From Phoronis australis (lineage: Eukaryota > Phoronida > Phoronidae): a stretch of DNA of 64,000 nt. The position numbers were made by a program, and so were the translations under genes. Shown in pieces: positions 12,601 to 22,172 of this stretch (the stretch's first letter is position 1; every line of letters begins with the position of its first letter). The notes beneath the pieces are model-generated. The model was not told the origin of the DNA. It made no database searches and saw nothing but the letters and a program-made list of their open reading frames with translations. Location of the stretch: assembly GCA_002633005.1 (NCBI GenBank), contig NMRA01000221.1, forward strand, positions 436,290 to 500,289, in the 5' to 3' direction.

Positions 12601-15289
12601 GGCTCAGCATAAACCGCTCCTACATTACAAATCAAGACCGTTTACCGTTAGGAAATTGGCCTCAAATTGCTTGTTTGCCAAACTAGAGGGAATTTCAGGG
12701 CTTCGGAAGACCTGCCACTTGTTCGTTATTGCTTGCGACCAGGTCTAAGAGGCTCTATAAGTTGACTTATTATGGGCTCGCTGGTTCCTTGCGTGCCGCT
12801 AGATGGTCAGTAGCCAACTAGGCTCGTAGGGAACCAGCGAGTATTATGGGTTGCCATTTTATGCGCCGGGCGCGATAGGAATAATCATCAATCACCTATA
12901 CTCGCAAATTCATAAATCGCGTGACATCTCGGTAAGGGGAAAGTTTTTAAAAAAATTGCCTACAGATATAGTATGGCAGACAGTACGAAGGTTACAGTTA
13001 GAATAAGGCTATAACAAGTCTGAATTCTTGAGTTTTCTGTTTCAGGTGGTGACTCAAATGCAGATTCCACAAATGGAAACAAGGATCTTGATTCTGACTT
13101 GGTGACTGGACTTATTGTCGGAGGGTCGCTAGTGGTTTTGATTATAGCAATCGTCATAACAATATTCGCTGTGAAAGAATGCCGGTTGAGACAACGACGT
13201 AAAATGACGAAGGCAGACAGAAAAGTGATATTCCCGTCTCCGCCACAAATCTCGGTGGGTATTATTTGTTTTCATATTAATACAGCCCCAGAAATCGTTT
13301 TCGCATTATAACCAGGTTCTCATTCACTGCCTTGCATAAACTCACTAGTAAGACCGAACTCAACAAAATACGAAGTATATTCACTTCGTTTAGCGGCCTG
13401 TACGTCGCGATGTCGATGTACAGACTGTGGAAAATAAGTTAGTCGCGAGGCACGGGTTAACGCATTTAGAAGCGATTTTTGGAGGAGGGGGGTGATTGGT
13501 TCCATTTTCTTAGAGCGGCATTAAACACGGTTTCGTTAAGGAAAGCAACTTTTGATGTAGACTTCTGATACACCTAGAAAATTAGTCTCAACTTCACCGA
13601 GATTTGCCAGTGCTCGAGTCCATGCTGGGCGAACACAATGACACGCTGTCAACAAGTCTTCTTGTGGAGTCTAATCTCAAAGGAACAAAAAATCAGTTCA
13701 TTCCAAGCTTGAAAATCGCACGTTTTGACCCAGGGACAATTTGAGACCAATTTCACAACGTCAGGTGGTCTAAAACATAAGCTAGTGGGAAAGCAGGTTT
13801 ATAATCGCTCTAGGATTTGTTCGTACATTTGTTTTGCGTTTCATTGAAACTAACTTGTACTTCTTTAGTACCCTTGTTGCAGATAAACGGGAAGTCTGAC
13901 CATTCTAACGACAGATCGCTCTCAACCAGTGGCGTAACGTCGCCTGCAATGTCCAGCACGCCTCTGACGCCAAAGATTTACAAAAAGCGAACGGAAGCGG
14001 AACCTTCCCCGGACACGTCAGACGAAATACAGCCATCAAATGTCGCGGGTGGAGTGCGAAGAAAAATAAGATTTCAAGGAATCCCAAACACTTCACTAAC
14101 ATCGCTTAGTGACAGCGAGTGCCAAAGGCCACGTTCTTCACCAGTTGGTATACTACGATATCCGATAAAAGATGCTCTCGTGAGCTTCGAAGGTGAGCGA
14201 ATCGAGCAGCCAAACGAGACACAATACATATCACGTGGATTTTGGGGTGTTCAACACGGATTTTTAAGGGATATGAACAGAAGTTTTCGCGGTATCGAAG
14301 AATACAATAGACTTAAAAACTCTCCCCCGCGTCATGACTATTTCAGCGATTCTGAGCTAGCTATACACAAAAGACAGAAGAAACGGAAGCAGTCGCCATT
14401 TAAAAAGTTCCTTAATTTTGCCATATCGGCATTCGGAGTGGAATCTGAATCCGGAATTCGAAATGCAAAGCCCGATTTTGTGCCGACGTCACGGGATCTT
14501 CCCCATGTGAAAGTTGTTACTGGAGAAAATGTCTCTACGCATCTCAGTGATATTGAGTACGGGATGTTCAGAAATGTCAGTCCCATCAAACCTCTGTCTC
14601 CCTTAGTTGTAAAAAAGTCACTGACAGCAGTTTCTATAAAAGAAAAATCCCAAAGTCCCACTTTAGAGAGTGCAGAGACCATAAAGCAGACGACATCTCC
14701 ATCGGTTGTTTCACCTGTCGCGCCACCTGAAGGAGACGTCTACTTCGGCCACTCGCAAGTCCCTGTGCCGTCGATATCTTCGCCACCGTCACAGTCGACG
14801 ACACCAAGTCCACCTGAGCCAAAATGGTCTCGAGAGATATTTACAGATCAAAGAAAACCTCGACGAAAACCATCTGGTGGCAAAAAGCGCTCCCCTGATC
14901 CCAAGCATGCGCGTTCCAACGCATTTGGAATTTCTCCAAAACGTTCAAAGACACAAAACGTCAATGACTATCACATAACTAGTGACTATGAGTCGGTGTA
15001 TCCAATGTCGTCTGACAATAATGGTTACAACCGCGATTCGTCTGATACGTCAGACGACATCATTCCCGTAACTCTCATAAACGAGGCTATCGCTGCCTTT
15101 CCGTCGGATACTGAAGACGAAGACAATGTACCGGTGACGAACATTGACGATTGCTGTTACGACGAAGAGATCGAAATTAATCCCATATATAGTAAAGTAT
15201 CAATGAGCAGGAAAACGAGTCGTCCCGTGAACAAAACTGACAACATATTTCGCGTTGATAATAGTCAAGCAGACACCAACCAACTTTGA
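9366..15289 (+). CDS. Shavenoid-like type I transmembrane protein (six coding exons, 770 aa)
   Basis: Coding exons 9366-9600, 10097-10195, 10680-10825, 11468-11684, 13046-13254 and 13883-15289 total 2313 nt (771 codons with stop) with matching phases at every junction. Residues 1-22 look like a signal peptide (LVLAALVF core). Next comes a Cys cluster with spacing CX4CX10CXCXCX13C, then an ectodomain to about residue 250, one hydrophobic helix at 252-274, a basic stop-transfer (KECRLRQRRK) and a 490-residue Ser/Pro/charged, probably disordered, cytoplasmic tail. The order GCRCRC..F..C..IPEC, a hydrophobic strand region, ESCQVIQTAYL and a Y-L-Q stretch resembles the ectodomain of arthropod shavenoid (sha/kojak) as I remember it; in Drosophila that gene shapes actin-rich hairs. 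Architecture is firm, family assignment is moderate. The exon 4/5 junction uses a weak donor and is the least certain part. A 5' non-coding exon is likely. Confidence 0.6.
10097..10195 (+). CDS. Shavenoid-like gene, coding exon 2
   Basis: Acceptor CCTTTCAG and donor GTAAAT bound a 99-nt phase 1-1 exon encoding ECLGAVVGDKSNHINYVTIS and thirteen more residues. The Cys continues the Cys-rich module of exon 1. Confidence 0.65.
10680..10825 (+). CDS. Shavenoid-like gene, coding exon 3
   Basis: Acceptor AACACCTAG and donor GTATGC, entry phase 1 and exit phase 0. It encodes the ectodomain stretch containing SESCQVIQTAYLHGYSWRTL and ending EFDNMYLQ. NVTT at its start is a potential N-glycosylation site. 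Confidence 0.65.
11003..11207. repeat. Dispersed repeat family E, copy 1
   Basis: The stretch TTGGAATTTTC, TTTGATTTCCTCTTATTTGA, ATGCAAAAACGTTTATTTCA and CACCTGGAAAATTTTCC recurs in the same order at about 53717-53945; its 3' part also recurs at 39588-39643 and 44991-45085 and ends TTGGTCATTCCAAGC. No inverted ends are obvious, so it may be a SINE/LINE tail. It lies in intron 3 of the shavenoid-like gene. Confidence 0.6.
11468..11684 (+). CDS. Shavenoid-like gene, coding exon 4 (3' boundary uncertain)
   Basis: Acceptor CCTAACCAG ends at 11467. Only the frame fixed by exon 3 stays open through the exon, encoding VRRCFKTERACSLLLLGFM and on to TITNLEHKMG. To join the next exon in phase it must end in phase 1, which points to 11684 and the weak donor GTTTCG. 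A better-looking donor GTAAATC at 11690 would be out of phase unless another exon intervenes. Confidence 0.5.
12010..12215. repeat. Purine-rich low-complexity tract
   Basis: Long stretch of GAGGGAGATAGAG, GAGAGGGTGATGGAG, GTGAGTGAGGG and GGAAGAGGGAAAAAGAGGA type sequence in intron 4 of the shavenoid-like gene. Open frames on the opposite strand here are composition artefacts. Confidence 0.6.
12479..12586. mobile_element. 108-bp palindromic element with perfect 26-bp inverted ends
   Basis: Positions 12479-12504 and 12561-12586 are perfect inverted complements (starting TACCGTAATCG). A second, weaker pairing of GGGCGGTTAA and its relatives lies inside. The TA at each edge could be a TA target duplication, as in Tc1/mariner-type MITEs. 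Too short to code for protein. Confidence 0.75.
12777..12841. mobile_element. 65-bp mini-MITE family D, copy 1
   Basis: Starts CTCGCTGGTTCC and ends GGGAACCAGCGAG, inverted complements with one or two mismatches, and is flanked by a perfect 9-bp direct repeat TATTATGGG (12768-12776 and 12842-12850). Related fragments are at 17954-18008 and 18505-18603. A 9-bp target duplication suits hAT- or Mutator-like transposases. Confidence 0.75.
13046..13254 (+). CDS. Shavenoid-like gene, coding exon 5 (transmembrane helix)
   Basis: Acceptor TTCTGTTTCAG and donor GTGGGT. It encodes a short Asp/Ser/Asn-rich juxtamembrane segment, the hydrophobic helix LIVGGSLVVLIIAIVITIF (residues 254-272) and the basic cytoplasmic anchor. 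Exit phase 0 matches exon 6. Confidence 0.7.
13883..15289 (+). CDS. Shavenoid-like gene, terminal exon 6 (cytoplasmic tail)
   Basis: Acceptor CTTGTTGCAG ends at 13882; the 1407-nt open frame ends with TGA at 15287-15289. It is the longest clean open frame in the window. The 468 residues are rich in Ser, Pro, Lys/Arg and acidic patches (SDTEDEDNVPV). A less disordered-looking stretch is SRGFWGVQHGFLRDMNRSF. Tyr motifs include SDYESV (residues 669-674, ITIM consensus) and YSKV (738-741). Confidence 0.75.
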   Translation: MNGKSDHSNDRSLSTSGVTSPAMSSTPLTPKIYKKRTEAEPSPDTSDEIQPSNVAGGVRRKIRFQGIPNTSLTSLSDSECQRPRSSPVGILRYPIKDALVSFEGERIEQPNETQYISRGFWGVQHGFLRDMNRSFRGIEEYNRLKNSPPRHDYFSDSELAIHKRQKKRKQSPFKKFLNFAISAFGVESESGIRNAKPDFVPTSRDLPHVKVVTGENVSTHLSDIEYGMFRNVSPIKPLSPLVVKKSLTAVSIKEKSQSPTLESAETIKQTTSPSVVSPVAPPEGDVYFGHSQVPVPSISSPPSQSTTPSPPEPKWSREIFTDQRKPRRKPSGGKKRSPDPKHARSNAFGISPKRSKTQNVNDYHITSDYESVYPMSSDNNGYNRDSSDTSDDIIPVTLINEAIAAFPSDTEDEDNVPVTNIDDCCYDEEIEINPIYSKVSMSRKTSRPVNKTDNIFRVDNSQADTNQL

Positions 15290-15382
15290 CATATTATTTT
15301 TTACATCAGTATCGTTTTATAATGAACACAAATATCATTTCAGGGTTTGTCATTATTTCTTTGTATGTTCTGTGTATTCTTC

Positions 15383-15388
15383 AATAAA
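15383..15388 (+). other. Poly(A) signal of the shavenoid-like gene
   Basis: AATAAA 94 bases after the stop codon; a second AATAAA at 15468-15473 could be used instead. Both fit a short 3' UTR. Confidence 0.55.
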
Positions 15389-15499
15389 AGTATATCATTT
15401 ATACTATTTTTACAAACTTTTCCTGACTGTGCATTTCTACGCCTGTACGCACATTGTGGATTTTAGGAATAAACCTATATAAGTTTAACGTTTCGTGTG

Positions 15500-16222
15500 T
15501 TTTTATTCGTTTTCCTTCGACTCGATGGTGACTTTAAAAAACCCACTAGTAGTTTCCCAAAATACGTCCACGAAACTACGTATATTTCTAAACAAAAAAT
15601 GACAACGCATACATGAGACACACTTGTAAGCACAAAAAGGATACTATATCTAGAGAACAAAAGATTGTCACACTATGTGCAGTCGCTGACCTATCGTGAG
15701 TTACAATATTTTAAAATCCCGTAGATGATCTCGGCCAGAACACACACACAAGGAAGTTAGAAATACTGTATGCTTAGTCGTCCAGAATGAAGTGCACAAA
15801 TGTCACGGAGAACGAATACGTCACGAAGAGCAAATGTGAGTTGAATGAATTACCCAACAATCTAATTCCTGCAGAAAGTTATTGGCTCATTCTAGAATGC
15901 CACCAGGAAATACTACTAACTTCACTTTCCACACGTATTACCTACAGTTACATTTGATTGCCTAACTTACACAAAAGGTTATCTAAGAAGAACTAGCACT
16001 GTTACGACACACTTGAAATTCAACGTGCAGTCAGAAACATCTGTTTTGGTGAACGAAGGGAAGTTTGTATTATTGCAACCTATGACGTAATTTAGTGGCT
16101 TCACGACCACCGAGCCGATGCCAAACATTTTGTTCGCGAAAACTGTACAGAATAACGAGGTACCATGCATCCTCTAAAATACATTTTGTAGTGACTTTTA
16201 CTTCTGACAAGTTCGTATTACT
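15500..16222. other. Non-coding DNA, no gene recognised
   Basis: No exon, RNA gene or bounded repeat seen. Confidence 0.4.
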
Positions 16223-16485
16223 ACTACTGCTGCTGCTGCTGCTGCCAGTGGCAGATCTACGTTTTCAGGAGGGAGGGGGGGGGTTAGGATTCGTAGCGCC
16301 GAGCGGAAGGAAGGGGAACCCCCCTCCCGTGTTACATTTTTGTGGTTTTTAGTAGCTGATTTCATTTTTCTGGCGAAATTTATTTCAATTTTTATTTTTG
16401 ATCCTGTCCCGAGGGGGGGGGGTTGAAACCCCTGAACCCCCCTGTGGATCCGCCTCTGGCTGCTGTTGTTGCTGCTGCTGCTACT
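16223..16485. repeat. CTG microsatellite split by a MITE
   Basis: CTG/CTA units at 16223-16245 continue at 16459-16485 as CTG/TTG units. The interruption is the family B element at 16246-16458, so the insertion occurred inside a pre-existing triplet array. Confidence 0.75.
16246..16458. mobile_element. MITE family B, copy 4 (213 bp)
   Basis: Starts CAGTGGCAGATCTACG and ends TGTGGATCCGCCTCTG, flanked by GCTGC on both sides (16241-16245, 16459-16463). The GCTGC flanks cannot be told apart from the CTG array itself, so this duplication is weaker evidence than at the other copies. The interior is G-rich then C-rich like family B. Confidence 0.65.
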
Positions 16486-16489
16486 TGTA

Positions 16490-19400
16490 AACCGTCGCCA
16501 GGTCGTGGTCGCGCAACAGACATGATTGATTTCGGATATCAAAATATAGTACTTGTTTCACTCAATAGATGGTAGTTACTATACGGTGCGCAAAGATGCA
16601 GAGTGGTTTGCAGCCTCTTTCGACATTAATATCCAGTGGACGGCGGTCATGTTCATGTCATTGAATTGGAGTATTTTTCAATGAGCTGAACATAAAAACA
16701 TGCTTTTGCAACCTTTACTGGTATAAAATTTTGTCATAATCGAGATTAACCTCTTTCCAGCCTCCCGACCCGCAGGTAAGCTTCGATTGCAACCCGAAAA
16801 TCATCACAGTCAATTTTCTGACCGTATTGACTTCATGTTGTCATACCAGACAAAAGACTGGGCTCAGCAGTTAACAAGGAGCAAAATATTACCACGTGTT
16901 CACAACCGCTCTACATGCATGTCTGGTAAAGTCATACACTCTTACACAGTGCTACGAAAGCTACTTTGTTTCAGAATAGGTGGCAGTGTGTCAAAAGGTA
17001 GTCATTGAAAGGGATAACGCGACTAGGTCGCCAACCGAAGCAACGTCTTTCGAAAAAATCATGCAAGTATACCTTGGGTCTACAGAACGCAACCAAAGTA
17101 TACTGGTGTAACAATAATATATTTGACGCATCCCCGTCTTTGGTCCGCCGGACATGGTGCATGCACGTGCTAGTGTTGATGCCGTGGAAAAAATTGCGTT
17201 TTTGTCTAACATTACACGTGTGGGTATTTTCCAGCGAGAAATCCTCGCTCATTGAGCATAAACATTTCAGTGAATTATATTCCTTCGAGTCCGTGGGACA
17301 AATACAACTCAAAAGCTGCCGCGCGGACACCCGCCCTTCCCTTGCGTTCCCGCGACGTAAAAGCGCCACGGCAACTTCCCCTGTCTAGGTAACCGCAGCG
17401 AAAGCTGATTCCCGTACACTATCTTTAACTCACGTGCGAAGCGCGTGTTGCAGCAAGACGTTTATGATGCACTTGAGAATGAAACAAGTATGTTTCGAAA
17501 TATCGTGTCTTTCAATCATGTCTCTTAGTCAGTTGCTTCCCCAATGCTCTGTTGAGTGTAGAACTTTGTTCCGAGGCCGGATACGCCAAGAAAGGCGGAA
17601 TGAAGACTGCTAATAACGAACAGTGTCGTGTATTTAATCAAGTTTTGTATATCATTCTGTGTATACATATATAGGCCAATTCCAAACTCACCGACCACAG
17701 ATAAAAGACAATACCTATATCACAGATCAATCCGACTAGACCCGGCTACTCATTGTCCGCAATTTTGCTAATGGTATTAGGTTTTCAGAATATTCTGCGT
17801 AATTTTGCGTGGTTTTGTGTATCGCTTCTTTTACAAAAAATTTAATACCCGGAACACTATCTTGAGTTACGTGGGCACGTAACAATTATCGCCGAAGTAA
17901 ACATTTTCCCTATTAATCGACAAGACAAAGGTGCATCGCTCGCTGATCCCCTACCTCGCGGGTTCCCTTCGTGCCGCTAGGTGGGGCGGTAGCCGCGCCA
18001 GCACGCAGGTATCACTTAATTTTCCTCGGTAAATTTTTTTACACCGGCGTTTCTGATTGACTGGTCGAATTCTCAAAAGGCAGCGCTTTACGGAAACAAA
18101 CTCGCATGACTGATGGACTGAAGTGTAAATGTGGTCTGTTGTAAAGACAAATCGGTGCTTAAAATTTATGTTCAGGAAATGTGAAGCTTAGAAATTGTGA
18201 TTGTGACTTTTCGGAATGCAACATTCTACTGTCGATGACTTTTGTTTACGATAGTGTCCTGTATTCATACAGTATGAATAACACACCGGTTAAATCGGCC
18301 AGATGTGTTTTTATTGTACATGTATGTGCTTCAAGCACGCGGCTCTTAAACATCACTGCAGAAACGAAATAGTTGCTGCGACGCCACTTGCATGACAAGG
18401 CTAAAAATCGTTCACAGTCCGCCATGTTTTCACGGTGTTGTAAAGCTAACCAATGACTGCCGAGGTTACATCGACCAATGCTAAAGCGCGTGCCACTGCG
18501 TGATACCTGCGTGCTGGCTGGGCTAAGCACGCAGGGAACCAGCGAGGCAGGGAACCAGCGAGGTCCCCTACGGGCGCCTAGCGGCACGCAGGGAACCAGC
18601 GAGAGGTGCACCGATGACACGAAATGTGATTGTCGAGTGCCTGCTGCAAATGACGGTGAGCGCGGGATACGCTAATGACTGTTTTAAAACACATCATTAC
18701 AGAAACGTTAGGTTCATAGCACCACAGTGTCTTTTTTAAACAGCAATCCTAATGTCTCTATAAATATTAAGAAAATTGAGACCTCTGTTTCTTCGAATTA
18801 CTGTACGCCTTAAGTCATTCGGACTCGACATCATTTTCTTGTGACTCGATTTCAAACGAAGAAGCAGTGTGCATCAGCCAGTAGGTTTCAGTCAGTGAAA
18901 ATGATTTGGATCATAAAAAATCTTTGTGCTTAATGTTAAGTCTTCCTGTAAAAGAGATATGTTCTTTGAAGGTAACATTTTAATAAACAGAATGATTACC
19001 CAGCGGCGTTCTTTACAAAGTTCAGCTATTGACATATTGCCACAACTGATCGAACATTGCGCCAAAGCACTTGTTTATTACGGTGAGGTTATTCCCCTTG
19101 TGACTCAGTGTCACGGTAGTAAACAACCTTTGCAGAAATAAATACACTATCATTCAGCAACATGACACGATTCACACATAACCTTGTGTTTGTGATGGAT
19201 GCATATAGGTGTTAGATTGTTAGCTGCCCTCGCGCACGTCGTGTTCTATCAAGACGTGTATATAGGTCCACCCCATTTACTTGTACAAGGTGAAATGAGA
19301 AAAATCGAGATCGATGTTTCGGAGACTATTTAACCGTTCCAACCTACGTATACCCGCAGTCAAACCAATCATTCAAGCATATTTCCTACAGGAATTATTG

Positions 19401-20010
19401 AATCACCTCAAAAATCTTCACGCTGTAAATAAAATCGACCAATCGTATTTCAACCGAGGGACCTAATCCTTACCATTAGTTTTGTTCTTAAAGGGAAATT
19501 ATCGCTTTTGCGGCCGAAAAACAAACGCACTTTTGGGATTTTTTGTGTATGAGATGACCTTCTTGAAGTTATTGGCTTTGATCAGAGCCATAAGACTACA
19601 AAATACATTATTTTGTGGTGCTTTATTACAAATCGCCAATTATCGACGATGACTTCACTCTGACTTCTATCGAGTGACACTTATGCCTCAGACAGCAGAA
19701 CGTTGCCCGCGGCCGCGAACGTTCTAGGCTCGAAACAGCGCTCGCTCTGTTGTCAATCGCGCCTCTCGCCGACAATAACACTAAGTACACCGGAACACGC
19801 GCTAGGTAAACAAGTCTACATTAGAGTTCTTGATTGGGAAATGGTTTGGGTTTGAAAAGCTCGACTGTACGTACGAAGCCTCGAGTGATCAAAGACAATT
19901 ATGAAACCCAAGGATTACGCAACGTCTCAGCATTGACGTCAATTGTTTTATTTTCAGAAGACAATGAGCTGGTACGCCTGATACGGTGTTCATTCGTTTC
20001 CTCCCGAATA
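16490..20010. other. Non-coding DNA with family D fragments
   Basis: Open stretches of 120-130 codons on both strands near 16970-17390 overlap each other and show no recognisable domain. Fragments of family D lie at 17954-18008 and 18505-18603. No gene is supported. Confidence 0.4.
18505..18603. repeat. Tandem/nested fragments of family D
   Basis: GGGAACCAGCGAG occurs three times in about 75 bases, together with GCCTAGCGGCACGCAGGG, the complement of the GTGCCGCTAGG block seen at 17971 and 12790. It looks like nested or locally duplicated mini-elements. Confidence 0.6.
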
Positions 20011-20019
20011 GGTCTACAA

Positions 20020-20097
20020 TGATGATGATGATGATTGTGGTGGCGATGTTGGTGGTGGTGATGATGATGATGATGATGAAGGTGATGATGATGAAGA
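20020..20097. repeat. (ATG/GTG)n trinucleotide microsatellite
   Basis: ATGATGATG.., GGTGGTGGTG and ATGATGATG.. blocks in one array; the Met/Val-rich and Ile/Thr-rich frames here are artefacts. Confidence 0.9.
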
Positions 20098-20174
20098 CTT
20101 TACTGGCAGTACTAAGGCCACCGGCCCTTATACATATTATTCTAATAAGCAGCTGCATTATCCGAATATGACGG

Positions 20175-22171
20175 AATATCAGATACAAGCATAAATCATT
20201 AATATAAGTTAAATTGTAAAATTTTCTATTCTTGCTCGCAACAACGAGCTGTTACGTCTAATAGTGATCATTCATGTTCTCACCGGCCCACAAGAATTTG
20301 TTCAGTTGCGCCTGTTGTAGACATTCTCCAGAACTATTTAAATATTTAAATAAGATTACATGTAAATATTGTTTCGTCTTGAAGTATTTGACAGATTTAC
20401 TGAATAATTCATGTAGAGGATTGTTTAAGAGAATTAAAACATGCATTTAAATCGCTGTGATTACGAATAGTTATGAGTTCCTTCTTTCACAACTGGTGTC
20501 ACCTTTTGGTAGATTGAAAAATCATATGACGCACAGGCGCGGGTTCGTTGGCTACTGGCATACGAAGTTCACTTTTACTGAAGGTTTTCTGAGCGTGAGG
20601 CCTCGCTGCCGCATGGGCGCACCCAAGGGGGGGGGGGCTCGAACGAGCCCCCAATTTGGCGAATTGGGCAAAAAGGTCCGCCTTAACGAAACAAAAAGTC
20701 CAAGCAAATGAGGTAAAAGTTCACAGGAATTCGGCGCGGATTCACAATTCGTAGGCCTGAACCTGAAGCCTGGTGGGGCCCCGTTTTTTTTTTCTGTAAA
20801 GGGTCCGCATACCGAAATAATCGACCCCCCTGTATTTTAGTCTGGGTGTGCGCATGGGCTGTTTCATGATTAGCCGCCAGCATCCATTGTTGTTTCTTTT
20901 TATTTACATCGTGAAACTGCACGCGCTCTCAGACAATGCAACTTTAAAATGTCTGAAACGGTTTTTGCGTCAAAAGTGTGCCCAATGCGGTGAATTGTTT
21001 CTACTGACAAATGTCAAATGAAAACAAACTAAATCCAGATCCCATGGTTGAAATACACGGACGTGCTCACGCGGTCTCGCTTTAGAACTTAAAAGATTGT
21101 AAGAGTGCGGAGAAACTGAAAAAACGCTCACAAATAATCAAAGATCATGTGTCAAAGAAATTTAAGCCAAACTTCGATCTCATTGGACATACATCCCATT
21201 CGTTACCATGGCAACAATTTCCGAAGGCGGAATAGGTTTACAATTGCTCCATTATACTTGTGCCACGCTCATTATCTGGTTTACGTAATTAGTATATCTA
21301 ATTTACCGGCGCTAAGAAATGCCTAAGTTATCCGACTTTGACGTCTGCGATTTCGCGCATTTTTCCTGCTTACATGTTGTTTGCTGGGCGAGTTTCATTT
21401 GAGCAATCTTAACGAGTGGGCGTCTTAGTGAAGTAAAATAAGATTATGAGGCACGTACTTTAAGGCGAATGTATTTCTCAACTGTGCTTGATGTAGCTTT
21501 ACTGTACGGTCAACTGGTGTCGTTAAAGTTCTAATTACTCTTCTGGCCAAATGTTTCATGACAGAATTATATTTAACACGAAGCCATTATCATCTTATCG
21601 ATGACGCACTTCTGCTGCAGCAAAATTCGGTGCCAGGCAAGTACTATTCCGTCCATGATAAAAGTACACGTGCAACGTGAAATCGCGTACCTTTGTAATT
21701 AGTTGTCCTGCAGGATCGTCACCACTGCACTCTGCTCACTTTTGACATCCACCATTTAGGCCTACCACATCAATGTATGTCCCGCGGACAGCCCAGTTGG
21801 GGGAGGGAGAACTTTGTTTTGTCTGGTAGCCAAGCCGAGGACGAAGTGTTTTGCGCATCTTGACGGCTTGTTTTCTAATGTGCTTTATAAACGAACTGTT
21901 CATGTTGTTTTGAATCTAGACTTTGTAATATAAATTTAAAATCTTAGCCTACAAAATGACACCAATTCGGTGCCTGAAGATCATTGCAAATTAAGGCGAG
22001 CGGTTTAAAGCGTGACACGTTTTACCCCTACCACAGACGAACGTCTGAATCACGACCATAAGCTTTGCGAACGGTGACCTCGTTAATTAAGGTGATATTT
22101 TGTCAATAAACAACATCTTTAGGATAGTTTTCAGGCATATCATAGATATTATAGGTGTAAGTGGCCTAATA
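20175..22171 (+). repeat. Doubled block 1, left copy (about 2.0 kb)
   Basis: Base-for-base parallel to 22173-24149, including the MITE A copy, from AATATCAGATACAA to GTGGCCTAATA. The copy ends exactly at the single N at 22172. The first 800 bases carry many substitutions and small indels, the last 1.2 kb only a handful. Confidence 0.95.
20612..20855. mobile_element. MITE family A, copy 3 (244 bp)
   Basis: Starts CATGGGCGCACCCAAG and ends TCTGGGTGTGCGCATG. Left flank TGCCG; the right flank is mutated to GGCTG, but the parallel copy keeps TGCCG on the right, giving an ancestral TGCCG target duplication. Confidence 0.75.
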
Positions 22172-22172
22172 N

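Noticed and set aside
16971-17388. Overlapping 127- and 132-codon frames on opposite strands
   Set aside because: Mutually exclusive, no domain, no conserved motif.
20020-20188. Met/Val-rich and Ile/Thr-rich open frames
   Set aside because: Translation of a trinucleotide microsatellite.
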